NCBI GenBank assembly: GCA_947445035.1
Contig: CANFCK010000012.1
Coordinates: 1-64,000, forward strand
Reading direction: 5' to 3'
Source: Deltaproteobacteria bacterium
GTDB lineage: Bacteria; Myxococcota_A; UBA796; SXON01
Length of the DNA: 64,000 nt
In this document: piece by piece, positions 34,346-44,900 of the stretch
Numbering within the stretch: position 1 is the first letter of the stretch
How the letters are laid out: each line of letters begins with the position of its first letter
Notes under the pieces: model-generated
The model's input: the letters and a program-made list of their open reading frames with translations, nothing else
Databases searched by the model: none
What the model was told of the DNA's origin: nothing
Translations under genes and position numbers: made by a program

Positions 34346-36969
34346 TCCCCGCGCTGCTGTCCGCCCTGCTCGTCGCGATCGGACCCGCACATGCCGAGGA
34401 CCCGCCTCCGCCCCCCCCGGCGGAGCTCCCGCCGCTGACCAAGGACCCCGCACTCCTCGAGTTCGTCCAGGCGCCCTATCCGCCTGAGGCCGCCGCCCAG
34501 AAGCTGGAGGGAACGGTCAACCTGCTCATCGAGATCGATGCCGCGGGCGCGGTCACCCTGGTCGAAGTGCTGATCCCGGCAGGCAACGGTTTTGACGAAG
34601 CGGCGCTGGACGCCGCCAGGCAATTCCGCTTCAGCCCCGCCGAGGACGCTACCGGACCGGTTCCCGTCGCGATTGAATTCGCATACGGTTTTGTGTTGGA
34701 CGCCGCGGCGAAAGACGGCGCGCACCAACAGGTGCTGCCGAGCGCCGACCCGGCCGACCTCCCGGTCAACCTCCAAGGCACCGTCGTGGAGATGGGTACG
34801 CGCCGGCCCCTCCACGACTTCCTCGTGCGCATCGATGCCCTGGACCTCGAAACGCAAACGGACGCCCAGGGGCAGTGGCAGTTTCGAGGCCTCCCTCCTG
34901 GAAACCACACGGTGCGGGCCCTGCACCCCGGTTATGACACCCTACAGAAGCCGGTCGACGTCGCGGCCGGCGAGGTCACCACGGCCCGGCTGTGGGTCCG
35001 CAACCAGTCCTACGCCGATCCGGGCATCATCGGCACCTATCGCCGGGAAACCGCCGACGTGACCCGGCGCACCATCTCGATGGACGAGATTCGTCGTATT
35101 CCGGGAACGTTCGGCGACCCCATCCGGGTCGTTCAGAACCTGCCAGGAGCGGCCCGGGCCCCGCTCGGAACAGGCGTGCTCATCATCCGCGGGGCCAATC
35201 CCGAAGACAGCCGCGTCTACATCGACGGGATGTACATCCCGTACATCTACCACCTCGGCGGATTCGAATCGATCATCAACCCCGACCTGGTCAAGAGTGT
35301 CGACTACCTGCCGGGTGGGTACGGCCCCCAGTACGGACGCAGCACGGGTGGTTCGGTCGACGCCACGACCCGGACGCAGTTCCCGGAGCGCCACGAGCTG
35401 CGTTGGTCCACGGATGCGTTGGACAGCGGAGGCGTCTGGCTCGGCAGCTTTGGGAAGGACCACGAACACGGCATCGGGGTCGCCGCGCGCGCCTCCTACA
35501 TCGATCTGATCCTGCCTGCCTTTCTTGCTGACGATGGGTTCACCGTCTCGCCCCAGTGGTGGGATTTCCAGGCGAAGTACCAATACCAGGGCCAAAACCC
35601 GGACAAGTTCTCGCTCCTGGCTTTCGGCTTCCGAGATACCCTCTTCATCCGCACCCCTGACGGCTACGCCCAGGGCACCGACCCCGACACCCAGGGCGAC
35701 ATCGGCACTCAATACAGCACGTACCGCTTGGGCGGCACGTGGGACCGGGCATGGGGGAACCATTGGTCGGCACGCATCGCACCCAGCTTCGGCATGGACG
35801 AGGCGGCCCTCGACGTCGGCGACAGCTTTCACCTGATCCAGACGCGGTACACCGCTGAATTGCGCGCCGAGGCCGCCTACGAACACGATGACCACCTCGC
35901 CGTGACCGCGGGGCTCGACGTCATCGCCGGCTGGGCCGACTTCATCATCGAGCTGCCGTTCAATCCCGCCAGCTTCGCCGAGATCGACCCGCTCGCCGAT
36001 CGCGAGCCCTACCAACTAGAGGGCACCGCCACCGGGTACGGCCCGGATCCGTGGGTCAACGTTCGGTGGAAGCCGCTCAAGGACCCCGACAAGCTGACGC
36101 TCAACGGCGGGGCGCGGCTGATGTACGTCATCATCCCCGACGAAAACGAGGTGCTCGCGGTGGACCCCCGGTTCTCGTTCCGCTGGGCGCTCGGAAAGAC
36201 CAGTGTCGTGAAGGGCTCGACGGGGTTGTACCACCAGCCCCCGCAGCCGTTCCAGCAATACCGACCGGACGACAAGCCGGCGCTGGTAGGCGCGGAGGAA
36301 GCCTGGGCGAGTTCGCTAGGTTTTGAGCAGTCGATCGGCCCCGCCATCAAACTCGAAATCGAGGGCTTCTACAAGGACCTCAACGACCTCATCGTCAGCA
36401 ACCGCACCTTCGGCAGCCTGGACGACAGCTACTTCGTGAACACCGGCGACGGCCGCGCCTACGGTGTGGAGGTCATCGCCCGCCACGAGCCCATCGGGAA
36501 CCTGTTCGGGTGGGTCAGCTACACGTTGTCGCGGAGCGAACGCCAGGATTACCCTGATGAAGACTGGTACCTGTTCGATTTCGACCAGACCCACATCCTG
36601 ACCGCGGTCGCAGGCTACCGGCTGCCCTACGACCTCTCCCTCGGCGCCAAGGTGCAGTACACCACCGGAAACCCGACGACCCCGTACGCGCTCGGGGTGT
36701 ACGACGTGGACCAGGACTTCTACGTCGCCTTCCCGTCCGGAGACACCAACAGCGAGCGACTGCCGGCGTATTGGGCGGTCTCGGCCAGAATTGACAAGCT
36801 GTTCACCTTCCAATCCTGGCAGCTCCTCGTCTATCTCGACCTGATCAACGCTCTTCACGGCGAAAATCCAGAGTTCGAGCAATACAATTACGACTACACC
36901 GAGAAGACCTACTTCAAGGGCCTACCGATCATCCCCAGCCCGGGCTTCGAGCTGAAGGTGCAGCTTTGA
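34342..36969 (+). CDS. TonB-dependent receptor with N-terminal TonB-C-like and carboxypeptidase-regulatory domains
   Basis: An 875-residue outer-membrane protein. The signal peptide (MIPALLSALLVAIGPAHA) is clear once the ATG at 34342 is used. Residues ~40-120 form a TonB-C-like domain (EGTVNLLIEIDAAGAVTLVE ... ALDAARQFRFSPAEDA), unusual in a receptor. Residues ~135-215 are a CarboxypepD-reg-like beta sandwich (LQGTVVEMGTRRPLHDFLVR). A plug at ~240-340 (RRIPGTFGDPIRVVQNLPGA, VLIIRGANPEDSRVYIDGM) and a ~500-residue barrel ending FELKVQL follow. No TonB box is obvious. The substrate is unknown; there is no heme or siderophore gene nearby. Confidence 0.88.
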   Translation: MIPALLSALLVAIGPAHAEDPPPPPPAELPPLTKDPALLEFVQAPYPPEAAAQKLEGTVNLLIEIDAAGAVTLVEVLIPAGNGFDEAALDAARQFRFSPAEDATGPVPVAIEFAYGFVLDAAAKDGAHQQVLPSADPADLPVNLQGTVVEMGTRRPLHDFLVRIDALDLETQTDAQGQWQFRGLPPGNHTVRALHPGYDTLQKPVDVAAGEVTTARLWVRNQSYADPGIIGTYRRETADVTRRTISMDEIRRIPGTFGDPIRVVQNLPGAARAPLGTGVLIIRGANPEDSRVYIDGMYIPYIYHLGGFESIINPDLVKSVDYLPGGYGPQYGRSTGGSVDATTRTQFPERHELRWSTDALDSGGVWLGSFGKDHEHGIGVAARASYIDLILPAFLADDGFTVSPQWWDFQAKYQYQGQNPDKFSLLAFGFRDTLFIRTPDGYAQGTDPDTQGDIGTQYSTYRLGGTWDRAWGNHWSARIAPSFGMDEAALDVGDSFHLIQTRYTAELRAEAAYEHDDHLAVTAGLDVIAGWADFIIELPFNPASFAEIDPLADREPYQLEGTATGYGPDPWVNVRWKPLKDPDKLTLNGGARLMYVIIPDENEVLAVDPRFSFRWALGKTSVVKGSTGLYHQPPQPFQQYRPDDKPALVGAEEAWASSLGFEQSIGPAIKLEIEGFYKDLNDLIVSNRTFGSLDDSYFVNTGDGRAYGVEVIARHEPIGNLFGWVSYTLSRSERQDYPDEDWYLFDFDQTHILTAVAGYRLPYDLSLGAKVQYTTGNPTTPYALGVYDVDQDFYVAFPSGDTNSERLPAYWAVSARIDKLFTFQSWQLLVYLDLINALHGENPEFEQYNYDYTEKTYFKGLPIIPSPGFELKVQL

Positions 36970-37835
36970 TCTTTATGATCCTACATTTCCTCGGGTGTGA
37001 CACTGCGGAGTTGAGCCAGTCCTGGCAGATCGATCGGCTCCGGGTGCTCGCCGTCGCGACCGAACCTGCAGAACCGCGCCCGGGAGAGCTGGTCACCTTC
37101 AGCGCGCTGATCGTCTCACCGGTCCACCCGCTCGCCGGGAGCGCGTGGTTCGTTTGCGACGGCGGCGCGTCGGACGACTTCGGCTGTTCGGCGGATCCTG
37201 CCCTTTTCGAGGGCGGTTCGCTGGAAGAGGCGGACCCGGAAGACCTGGCCGCCGCCGGCTTTATCGGCTTTTTGCCAGCGCTGCCCCCGGCGTGGTTGGT
37301 GCCAACCGACTACCTCGATTCCCTCGAGGAGTCCGCCCGATTGGAGGGGTCCTTCGCGATGACCTACCTCGCTGCGATACCTGAGGTGCCCGAGGGACAG
37401 ACAGTCGATGAAGACGAGGTCGAGCTCGCCTACAAGCGTGTTCCCGTCTCGCTAGCAGCGACGCCCAACCACAATCCGGTCGTGTTGACTTGGCGGGTGG
37501 ACGGATTCGCCATCGACCCTGGGGCCGAGGTGCTTCTCGATCCGGGGCAGGCCTACGACCTGCGCGCCGAGCTCACCCCGGAGTCGTTCGAGTCCTACAC
37601 CTTCGTCACCAGTCTGGGCGTCGCCGAAGTCAGAAGCGAGCAGCCGTACTTGTCCTGGTACCTAAAGGACGGGTCGTTCAGCCAGTCGAACTCCATCTTC
37701 CCCCTGGACAGCACGGTCTACTTCAGCCCCGATGACCCGGCTGACGAAACCGCGAGCCTGTGGGTGGTGGTCCGGGATCGCCGTGGCGGGATGGGCTGGT
37801 CGGAGCTGCGCGTTCGCTTCATCGCGCCGGACTAA
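36966..37835 (+). CDS. Lipoprotein of unknown function linked to the TonB receptor
   Basis: A 289-residue protein. Translation may start at the TTG at 36966, which overlaps the receptor stop, or at the ATG at 36975. Both give a short signal ending in FLGC, the lipobox cysteine. The mature protein is beta-rich (LRVLAVATEPAEPRPGELVT, SYTFVTSLGVAEV), with paired cysteines in FVCDGGASDDFGC, and looks like surface-exposed immunoglobulin-like domains. By position it may be the outer-membrane partner lipoprotein of the receptor, as SusD-like proteins are for SusC, but it is not SusD. Its 3' end overlaps the convergent gene by 17 bases. Confidence 0.72.
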   Translation: MIFMILHFLGCDTAELSQSWQIDRLRVLAVATEPAEPRPGELVTFSALIVSPVHPLAGSAWFVCDGGASDDFGCSADPALFEGGSLEEADPEDLAAAGFIGFLPALPPAWLVPTDYLDSLEESARLEGSFAMTYLAAIPEVPEGQTVDEDEVELAYKRVPVSLAATPNHNPVVLTWRVDGFAIDPGAEVLLDPGQAYDLRAELTPESFESYTFVTSLGVAEVRSEQPYLSWYLKDGSFSQSNSIFPLDSTVYFSPDDPADETASLWVVVRDRRGGMGWSELRVRFIAPD

Positions 37836-38226
37836 CCGCTTCAGCCCGGACGATGAACGGTCCGGAGCGCACAGCCTCAACCTCGGCGCAGGCCGCCTGA
37901 GCGAGCGCGAACCCCTCGGTACAGCCCGTCGCCCAAGTGACCACCGCTCGATACTCCCCCGGACCTGGCGGCGGCACCGAGACGACCAGGCTGCCCTCCA
38001 CGCGGCTGGCCGGGAGGCGCTGAGCACAGGCCCGCCGAGGAATAGAAAGCCACCGCTCTCCATCCCTTTTCTCCAGCTCAACCGGGGAGCATCCGTCGAT
38101 GAAGCTCGCCCCTGGCGTGGTCAAGGTCAGGCTGACCGCCTCGGTCGCCGCCAGCGGTCCAGGGGGGCCGACAAGGGCCACATCAGCCGCGCTCGCAACG
38201 GCGGCGATCGAAAGCCAGAACCACAT
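37819..38226 (-). CDS. Small secreted protein, unknown function
   Basis: A 135-residue protein with a signal peptide (MWFWLSIAAVASAADV) and a single beta-sandwich-like domain (AVSLTLTTPGASFIDGCSPV, PPPGPGEYRAVVTWATGC) containing four cysteines, suggesting disulfides in the periplasm. It is convergent with the preceding lipoprotein and divergent from the motility cluster, with 99 bases between start codons. No known family is recognised. Confidence 0.65.
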   Translation of the reverse strand: MWFWLSIAAVASAADVALVGPPGPLAATEAVSLTLTTPGASFIDGCSPVELEKRDGERWLSIPRRACAQRLPASRVEGSLVVSVPPPGPGEYRAVVTWATGCTEGFALAQAACAEVEAVRSGPFIVRAEAVSPAR

Positions 38227-38325
38227 GGCGGACCCTGTTGTCCGGACAGCCTAACCGTGGGTTCCGTGCTATGGTGCGCCGCCCTCGGACCCCTCCTTGG
38301 GTACTGTGGCTAGCGGAGAGCTGGA

Positions 38326-39213
38326 ATGAAGCCTGCCGGACGATTTATCGAAACCTCAACACGTGCGCTGTGTCGTTTGTCGATGCTGGCCGCGCTCGCC
38401 TTGGGCCTTGCGGCCCCGACGGCGGCGTTTGCCAAAGACAAGAACACCGCCGTGGTCGCTCTCGAAGAATTCAAGGGCAAGAAGCAGCCGATCGACCTGA
38501 TCCGGAACCGCTTCTTCCTCAAGGGAAACCGCTTCGAAATCGCGCCGTCCCTCGGCTACGTGCCGAACAACTCCTTCGCGGACAGCTACGTCGGTGGGGC
38601 GTACCTCGCCTACCACTTCGACGAAAAGCTGTCGGTCGAGGCCGCGGTTCTCTACTCACCGAACACCGGCACCTCCGGCGTCAAGAACTTGACCCGCACC
38701 TTGCTCGACATCGCGTATCAGAGCGATCCAGGCACGACTTTCCAGCAGCCCATCGACCGGCTCAGCATCGCCGCAGCCTTCTCGGCGCGGTACTCGCCGG
38801 TCTACGGGAAGATCAATCTGCTCGGTGAAGGGGTCGTCAACTTTGACATGTACGGCACGGCCGGCGTGGGCCTGGTGGCGGTGTCCAAGGACATCGCCGT
38901 GGTCAGTGACGCCTATCGCGAGGGCGCGACGACGGACCCGGTCTCGCTGGAGCCGAACCCGCAGCAGCAGTTCACCCCCGCGCTGAACCTGGGTATCGGG
39001 CTCAACTTCTTCATCAGCCCGACCATCGCGCTGAAGCTCGACGCTCGCACCTTGGTCTTCGTGGGACCGGAGGCTGACTACATCGTCGGCGACATCGACC
39101 CCACCACCGGGCAGCAGCAGGTTCTCAACGACGAGATCCAGTCTGTGTTCATCACCACCGGGGGAATCTCCATCTTCGTGCCGAAGATGAAGCCCCGCCT
39201 CTACAACTTCTGA
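38326..39213 (+). CDS. Outer-membrane beta-barrel protein, myxobacterial type (GltB/GltA-like)
   Basis: A 295-residue exported protein with a signal peptide ending in AAFA (~37) and a mature part of alternating strands (RNRFFLKGNRFEIAPSLGYV, VYGKINLLGEGVVNFDMYGT) ending KPRLYNF with an aromatic C-terminus. The FEIAPSLGY and YSPVYGK blocks match the myxobacterial OMP barrel family to which GltA and GltB belong. In Myxococcus these barrels are part of the gliding apparatus that spans the envelope. A GGAG site lies before the ATG. It opens the plus-strand run to 49728. Which Glt barrel it corresponds to is uncertain. Confidence 0.75.
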   Translation: MKPAGRFIETSTRALCRLSMLAALALGLAAPTAAFAKDKNTAVVALEEFKGKKQPIDLIRNRFFLKGNRFEIAPSLGYVPNNSFADSYVGGAYLAYHFDEKLSVEAAVLYSPNTGTSGVKNLTRTLLDIAYQSDPGTTFQQPIDRLSIAAAFSARYSPVYGKINLLGEGVVNFDMYGTAGVGLVAVSKDIAVVSDAYREGATTDPVSLEPNPQQQFTPALNLGIGLNFFISPTIALKLDARTLVFVGPEADYIVGDIDPTTGQQQVLNDEIQSVFITTGGISIFVPKMKPRLYNF

Positions 39214-39229
39214 GCGGCAAGGTACCCCG

Positions 39230-40069
39230 ATGCTGAGCATTGCCCTCTCCCTCGCGCTCGCCACCCCGGCCCGCGCTGAAGACGCCCTGAACCCGCTGGC
39301 CCAGTTCGACGTCATCGCCGTGGCCCAAGACGAGGACGACGACGACGAAGACTCGGTGAAGGCCCAGAAGGACGCGGTGAAGTCCGGCAAGACGACCGAA
39401 AAAAAACCGGAACCGAAACGCCGCCGCAAGGTCATCAAGACCATTCAACCCAAGACCTTCGTCAAGCTCCACCGCTATGAGATCGGTCCCTCGGTCGGCT
39501 TCGTCGCGAATGACCCGTTCCTGAATCGGTACATTCTTGGCGCAGTATTCGACTACCACGCCACTGAGATCTTCGCGATCGAGTTGCAGGGCGCGTACGC
39601 CCCGATCCTGGGCCAGGGCGGTTGTGACGACCCCGACTGGAAGCCGCTCTCTTGCCAGCTCCTCACCAAGAACTCGGTTTCACCCGACATTTCCCGGCTC
39701 ACCGCCCATGGAAACGTGGGCCTCCAGTTCTCTCCGATCTACGGAAAGATCGCGTCGGGTCGCGACATTATCGCGTTCGACATCTACGGCACCGTCGGCT
39801 TGGGCGTCACCGCCACCGAGGACGACTTGATCGCCCTCCAGGCGGACGACGAGCCACCGGATGGCCCCGCACACCGCACACAATACCAGGTTCACCCGAC
39901 CACGATCATGGGCGGCGGCGCCCGCGTAGCCTTCAGTGAATCGGTCGGCGTCCGCTTCGAAGTCAAATCGATGACCTACATCGAGGTCGTCAAGTCCACG
40001 ACGCTCGAGATGAAGAACAACCTGATCGTTCAGGCGAACGTTTCCTTCTTCTTCCCAGGGATGAAGTGA
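39230..40069 (+). CDS. Outer-membrane beta-barrel protein, myxobacterial type (GltA/GltB-like)
   Basis: A 279-residue paralogue of the preceding barrel (LHRYEIGPSVGFVANDPFLN, FSPIYGKIASGRDIIAFDIY). The signal peptide is short (MLSIALSLALATPARA). It is followed by an acidic/basic low-complexity linker (EDEDDDDEDSVKAQKDAVKS and lysine-rich residues) before the barrel, which may contact periplasmic TPR partners. It ends NVSFFFPGMK. The next gene starts at its stop codon, so the two are translated together. A tandem pair of barrels followed by a TPR protein mirrors the glt K-B-A-C gene group of Myxococcus. Confidence 0.75.
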   Translation: MLSIALSLALATPARAEDALNPLAQFDVIAVAQDEDDDDEDSVKAQKDAVKSGKTTEKKPEPKRRRKVIKTIQPKTFVKLHRYEIGPSVGFVANDPFLNRYILGAVFDYHATEIFAIELQGAYAPILGQGGCDDPDWKPLSCQLLTKNSVSPDISRLTAHGNVGLQFSPIYGKIASGRDIIAFDIYGTVGLGVTATEDDLIALQADDEPPDGPAHRTQYQVHPTTIMGGGARVAFSESVGVRFEVKSMTYIEVVKSTTLEMKNNLIVQANVSFFFPGMK

Positions 40070-41898
40070 TGACCAGCTTGCTGCTGCTTGCCCTCGCCAC
40101 CCCGGCGCACGCCCTGACGTGCGACGAGGTCATGAACATGGTCAACGTCAACGTCCCCGAGGCGATCGTCGTCCAGACGGTCGAAGAATCCGGAGAGTCG
40201 TTCACGGCGGACTTCGTGCGGTGCCTGACCAACGAAGGCGCCCCCGACGCCGTCATCGGCGCGGTGAAGAAGCAAATCGCTCGCGATTCCGCGCCCAAGG
40301 AAGAAGCCGCGCCCGCGGAAGAAGAAAAGCGAGTCCCCAAGAAGGAAGCGGCGCGCAAGGGCTTTGACGAAGAAGAAGAGGTCGGCTCCGGCAAGTCCAA
40401 GCGCAAGGAGCTCACCGACAAAGACAGCGAGGAGGACGGTAAGGACCCCCAGAAGCTCGACGACGCCATCCGTCAGTACAAGGCCAAGAAGCCGCTGTCG
40501 GCCTCCCTGGCGCTTTACGACCTCCGGAAGGAAGGCAGCTTCCCCGACAAGGAAGTGAAGATCCTCTACTACATGGGGATGTCCCTCTACGACCTCAAGA
40601 TGTACCACTCGGCCCAGTACTACTTCATCGAGGTGCTGCGGCAGGGTACCGGCAATCCTTTCTTCAAGTACGCGCTCCCCAAGCTCGTCCAGATCTACCA
40701 CCTCACCGGTGACGCCACCGACCTGAACAAGGTCGTCGCCAAGATCGAGCCGGAAGACTACCCGAAAGGCGCCAAGAGCCAGCTTTACTACCTCAAGGGT
40801 GTGCAGCTCTACGACCAGGAAAAGCTTTCCGAAGCCAAGAAGATGCTGCAGCAGGTCGCCGAGAAGTCGGACGTGTACCTCCGCGCCACCTACCTGTTGG
40901 GCGTCATCGACAACAAGACGTTGAAGCTGAAGTCGGCCGTCCGGTCTTTCGGCGAAGTCGCCAAGGCCAAACCCGAAGCCCCTACGCTTCAGGAAATCGA
41001 GGCCCTCGGTCGTCTCCGCGAGCTATCAGTTCTGAATATTGCCCGTATCTACTACGGAATCGGGGAGCATGCCCAGGCCAAGGAGATGTACCTCCAAGTG
41101 CCGCGCGACAGCGTCTACTGGCCACAGGCCCAGTTCGAGATGGCGTGGGCCGCGTTCCTCCTCAGCGACCTCAACTACACCCTCGGCGAAATCCTCACGG
41201 TGGAAAGCCCGTACTACTCGGACTCCGAGTATCTCCCCGAAGCCACCGTCCTTCGCGCGCTCACGTACTTCAACATGTGCCAGTACGACGACGTCGACCG
41301 CACCCTCGGTGACTTCAAGTCCCGGTACATGCCAGTCCACACCGAGCTCAAAGACACCCTCAAGACCTACTCGTCCGAGGAGGGTCGCGCGTTGGCGGAC
41401 CAAGCCTATGAGCGGTACTTCGAAGGCAAGGGCGAAACCGTTTTGCCGAAGCCGATGTTCACCCGGCTACTCCGCGACCAGGAACTCTCCGGCCTCGTCC
41501 GGCACCTGGAGTTGCTCGATACCGAAGAGCAGATCATCCAGTCGCAAAAGTCGCAGTGGAAGGGAGCTGTCGGCGAAGAGATGATGAAAGTCATCGCCGA
41601 CGCCCGCGAAACGCTAAAGAAGCGCGCTGGCCGCGCCCTGCTCAAGAACATGGTCGGACTCGCCAAGCAATTGGGCGACCTCATCGGCCAAGCCGACATC
41701 ATTCAGTTCGAAGTCGTCGACGCGCGCCGCGGCGACGCGATGTACCGGATTCAGAGCATCGACCTTCAGGACACCTCCAAGGGGCAGGACACGGACTTCG
41801 CGACGTCGCCGAAGTTCATCTACTGGCCGTTCAACGGTGAATTTTGGAAGGACGAGCTCGGGTGGTATCACTACACCGAGCAGTCCAAGTGTCGGTAA
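40069..41898 (+). CDS. gltC: Periplasmic TPR-repeat protein, GltC-like gliding motility protein
   Basis: A 609-residue exported protein. The signal peptide (MTSLLLLALATPAHA) is followed by a small N-terminal domain with two cysteines (LTCDEVMNMVNVN ... FVRCLTNEGAPD), a charged linker (residues ~75-130), and about ten helical TPR-like repeats (for example LYDLKMYHSAQYYFIEVLRQ, YLKGVQLYDQEKLSEAKKML). In Myxococcus GltC is a periplasmic TPR protein that joins the OM barrels to the inner complex. A GTG at 40066 or the ATG at 40069 can start translation. Naming rests on order (two barrels before, TPR proteins after) and length. Confidence 0.7.
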   Translation: MTSLLLLALATPAHALTCDEVMNMVNVNVPEAIVVQTVEESGESFTADFVRCLTNEGAPDAVIGAVKKQIARDSAPKEEAAPAEEEKRVPKKEAARKGFDEEEEVGSGKSKRKELTDKDSEEDGKDPQKLDDAIRQYKAKKPLSASLALYDLRKEGSFPDKEVKILYYMGMSLYDLKMYHSAQYYFIEVLRQGTGNPFFKYALPKLVQIYHLTGDATDLNKVVAKIEPEDYPKGAKSQLYYLKGVQLYDQEKLSEAKKMLQQVAEKSDVYLRATYLLGVIDNKTLKLKSAVRSFGEVAKAKPEAPTLQEIEALGRLRELSVLNIARIYYGIGEHAQAKEMYLQVPRDSVYWPQAQFEMAWAAFLLSDLNYTLGEILTVESPYYSDSEYLPEATVLRALTYFNMCQYDDVDRTLGDFKSRYMPVHTELKDTLKTYSSEEGRALADQAYERYFEGKGETVLPKPMFTRLLRDQELSGLVRHLELLDTEEQIIQSQKSQWKGAVGEEMMKVIADARETLKKRAGRALLKNMVGLAKQLGDLIGQADIIQFEVVDARRGDAMYRIQSIDLQDTSKGQDTDFATSPKFIYWPFNGEFWKDELGWYHYTEQSKCR

Positions 41899-41963
41899 CC
41901 GCCGCTTCCCTGAGCTATTTCGCCTCCTCGCCTGTCTGACGCCGACGTGTTCCGGAGACGTTG

Positions 41964-44900
41964 ATGATGTTCCGCATTCCTTCGATTCGTTCTACCCTTG
42001 TCCTGCTCATGATGGCGGCTCCCGTCGCCGGCATGGCGTTGACGCCCACGCAAGCGTGGGCGCAGGACCGCACTCAGAAGAGCGAGCGCCGCGTCCTCAA
42101 GGCCACCGACACCGCCAGTCGCGACGCCAAGCAGCGCGAGCTTGAAGATGCCGCACACGACGCGCGCAAGGAGTCGATCGAACGGCTCAAGCTGTTGCTC
42201 AAGGACTCCCCAGTCGAAGGGGACACCAAGGCCGAAATGCTCCTCCGCCTCGCGGACCTGTACTTCGAGGAAGGCCGCTTCCTCTACCAGGGCGAGATGG
42301 AGACCTACCAGGCCGAGTTCGACAAGTGTTTCAACACGCCAAAGTGTGAGCCCGACAAGGTTCCGCAAGACCACGGGCCGTCCGCTGGCTGGCAGGAAAA
42401 GAGCATCAAGCTCTACCGACAGATCCTCGCCAACTACCCCCAGTTCGTACGTGCCGATGAGGCGACGTTCTACCTGGGCCAAGCGCTCAACGAAGTGGCG
42501 AACGCCACGGGCGAGAACAAGCGCCGCGACGAAAGCAACGTCGAGCTGACCCGGCTCGTGAAGACCTACCCCGACAGCCGCTTCATCCCCGACGCCTACC
42601 TGCTCATCGGCGAATACTACTTCGACAAGAACGAAGCCATGAAGGCGCTGATGGCCTACCAACGGGCCTCGTCGTTTCGCGACTTCGAGAAGTACGCCTT
42701 CGCGAACTACAAACTCGCGTGGTGCTGGTACAACGTCGGTGAGTACGGCAAGTCGATCGAAACGATGAAGACCGTCGTCGACTACTCGACCAAGATGACG
42801 AACTCGGGTGCGGGCGGCCGCGCCAACATTCAGCTCCAAGACGAAGCGCTGAAGGACCTGGTCCGGTTCTTCGCCGACGCCGGAGACCTCGATGAGGCCT
42901 ACGAGTACTTCAGCAAGATCGGCAAGCCCGAGCTGGTTCGCGACATGCTCAAGCGGCTCGCGAGCACGTACTTCGAGCAGGGCAAGTTCGAGCAGGCGAT
43001 CCAGACGTACCGCAGGTTGATCACCGAGAAGCCCGACGCCGCGCAGGCGCCGGACTACCAGAATGAGATCATCCAGTGCCTCACCAAGATGGGCAAGAAG
43101 GAGGACACGATTCAAGAGATCGACCGCCTTCGCACCCAATACGGCAAGAGCAGCTCGTGGGCGCGGGCGAACGCCAGCAACACCGAGGCAGTCAAAAGCG
43201 CCGGTGAGTTCATCGAGAAGAGCCTCCGCACGGTCGCAACCAACTACCAGATCGAAGGCAACAAGCTCACCGGCGAAGGCCAGAAGCGTGTCCGTGGCCT
43301 CGCAGAAGGCGCCTACGCCACCTACCTCGAAGAATTCCCCGACTCCAAGTACAGCTACGACATGCGCTACGCCTACGGCGAGCTGTTGTACAAGCTGAAG
43401 AAGTTCGACATCGCCTACGACCAGTACATGAAGGTCGTCGCGATGGACCCCAAGGGACAGCACAGCAAGTTCTGCGCTGAATCCGCCATCTTCGCCGCCG
43501 ATGAATTCGTCCGCAAAGAGAGCAAGGCCAGCGGGTCCGGCCCCGACCCCGGCGCCAGCAAGGACGCGATCGACCTGAGCGCGTGGGAAAAGAAGCTCCT
43601 CACCGCCCTGGATCAGTACACCAAGTTGTACCCAGACGACGGCACCAAGGTGCGGTCTATGATCTACAAGTCGGCCTACCTCTTGTACAACAAGAACCAG
43701 TTCAAAGAAGCGTCTGACCGCTTCCGCGTCGTCATCGGCATGGATCCGAAGTCCCGCGAAGCCGAGCAGGCCGCCGAGCTCATCCTCGACAGCTTCACCC
43801 TGGTTTCGGACTGGACCAACCTCAAGGAAGTGTCCAAGGCCTTCTACGACCAGAGTGGTCTGGGTTCAGACGCCTTCAAGGGCGAAGTGTTCACGGTCTA
43901 CGAAAACGCCTCGTTGAAGCTCATCGAAGAAGGCTTCAAGAAGTCGCAGGACAAGACCAAGGGCGCCGCGGACTACTGGGCCTTCTACAAGGAGTTCCCG
44001 AAGTCGACCAACGCCGACTTGGCCCTGAACAACGCGAGCGTCTACTACCGAGAGATCGGGCACACCCGCGATTCGATGAAGGTGCGTCACGAGCTGGTCG
44101 AGAAGTTCCCCAAGTCGAAGTACTACAAGGACCAGGTTGCGGCGCTCGGGTTCGACTACGAATCCGTGGCCGACTTCGGGAACGCGGCATCGTGGTACGA
44201 GAAGCTCTTCAGCCTCGACACCACGCACCCCGGCGCGAAGGACGCGATCTTCTCCGCAGCGATCTTTCGTAACTCCATGGGCCAGTGGGAAACGTCGATC
44301 GGCAACTACCAGAAGTACATGACGACGTACAAGACCGAGCCCAACCTCAACGGGGTGCAGCTCGAGCTCGCCAAGACCTACGAGGCCCATGAGAAGTGGG
44401 CCGAGGCCAGCAAGATCTACCTCGGAGTGTACACGCTGCCGTCGGGCAAGCCCGCGAAGAACGCGCCTCCGCCCGTCATCTACACCTTCGACGAAATGAT
44501 GTTCTCGCGGCTCCGCTACGGACTCATGATGGACAAAATCGGCATGGCGGCCAAGGTCACCCAGCACTGGCGTGACGGGGTGGCGTTCTACGAGGCCCAA
44601 AAGAAGGCGGGCGCCACCGGAGAAATCGCGACGGAAGCCGCGGCACAGATGATGTTCGCCTTGGCCGAGCCCGAGTACAAGGCGTTCTTGGCGCTCAAGA
44701 TCAGCGGCCCCGGCGACAAGAAGCTCCCGCAGAAGCAGATGGACAAGATCGTGCGTGAACAGCTGGTCGGCAAGGTCAAGGCCGTGCCGCTTCTGGACAC
44801 GACCTACCTGAACATCGTCAAGACCGGCGCCGGTGAATGGGGCGTTGCCAGCCTCGTCCGCCTCGGCCACGCGTCGGAAGACGTCGGCGAAACGCTGCTG

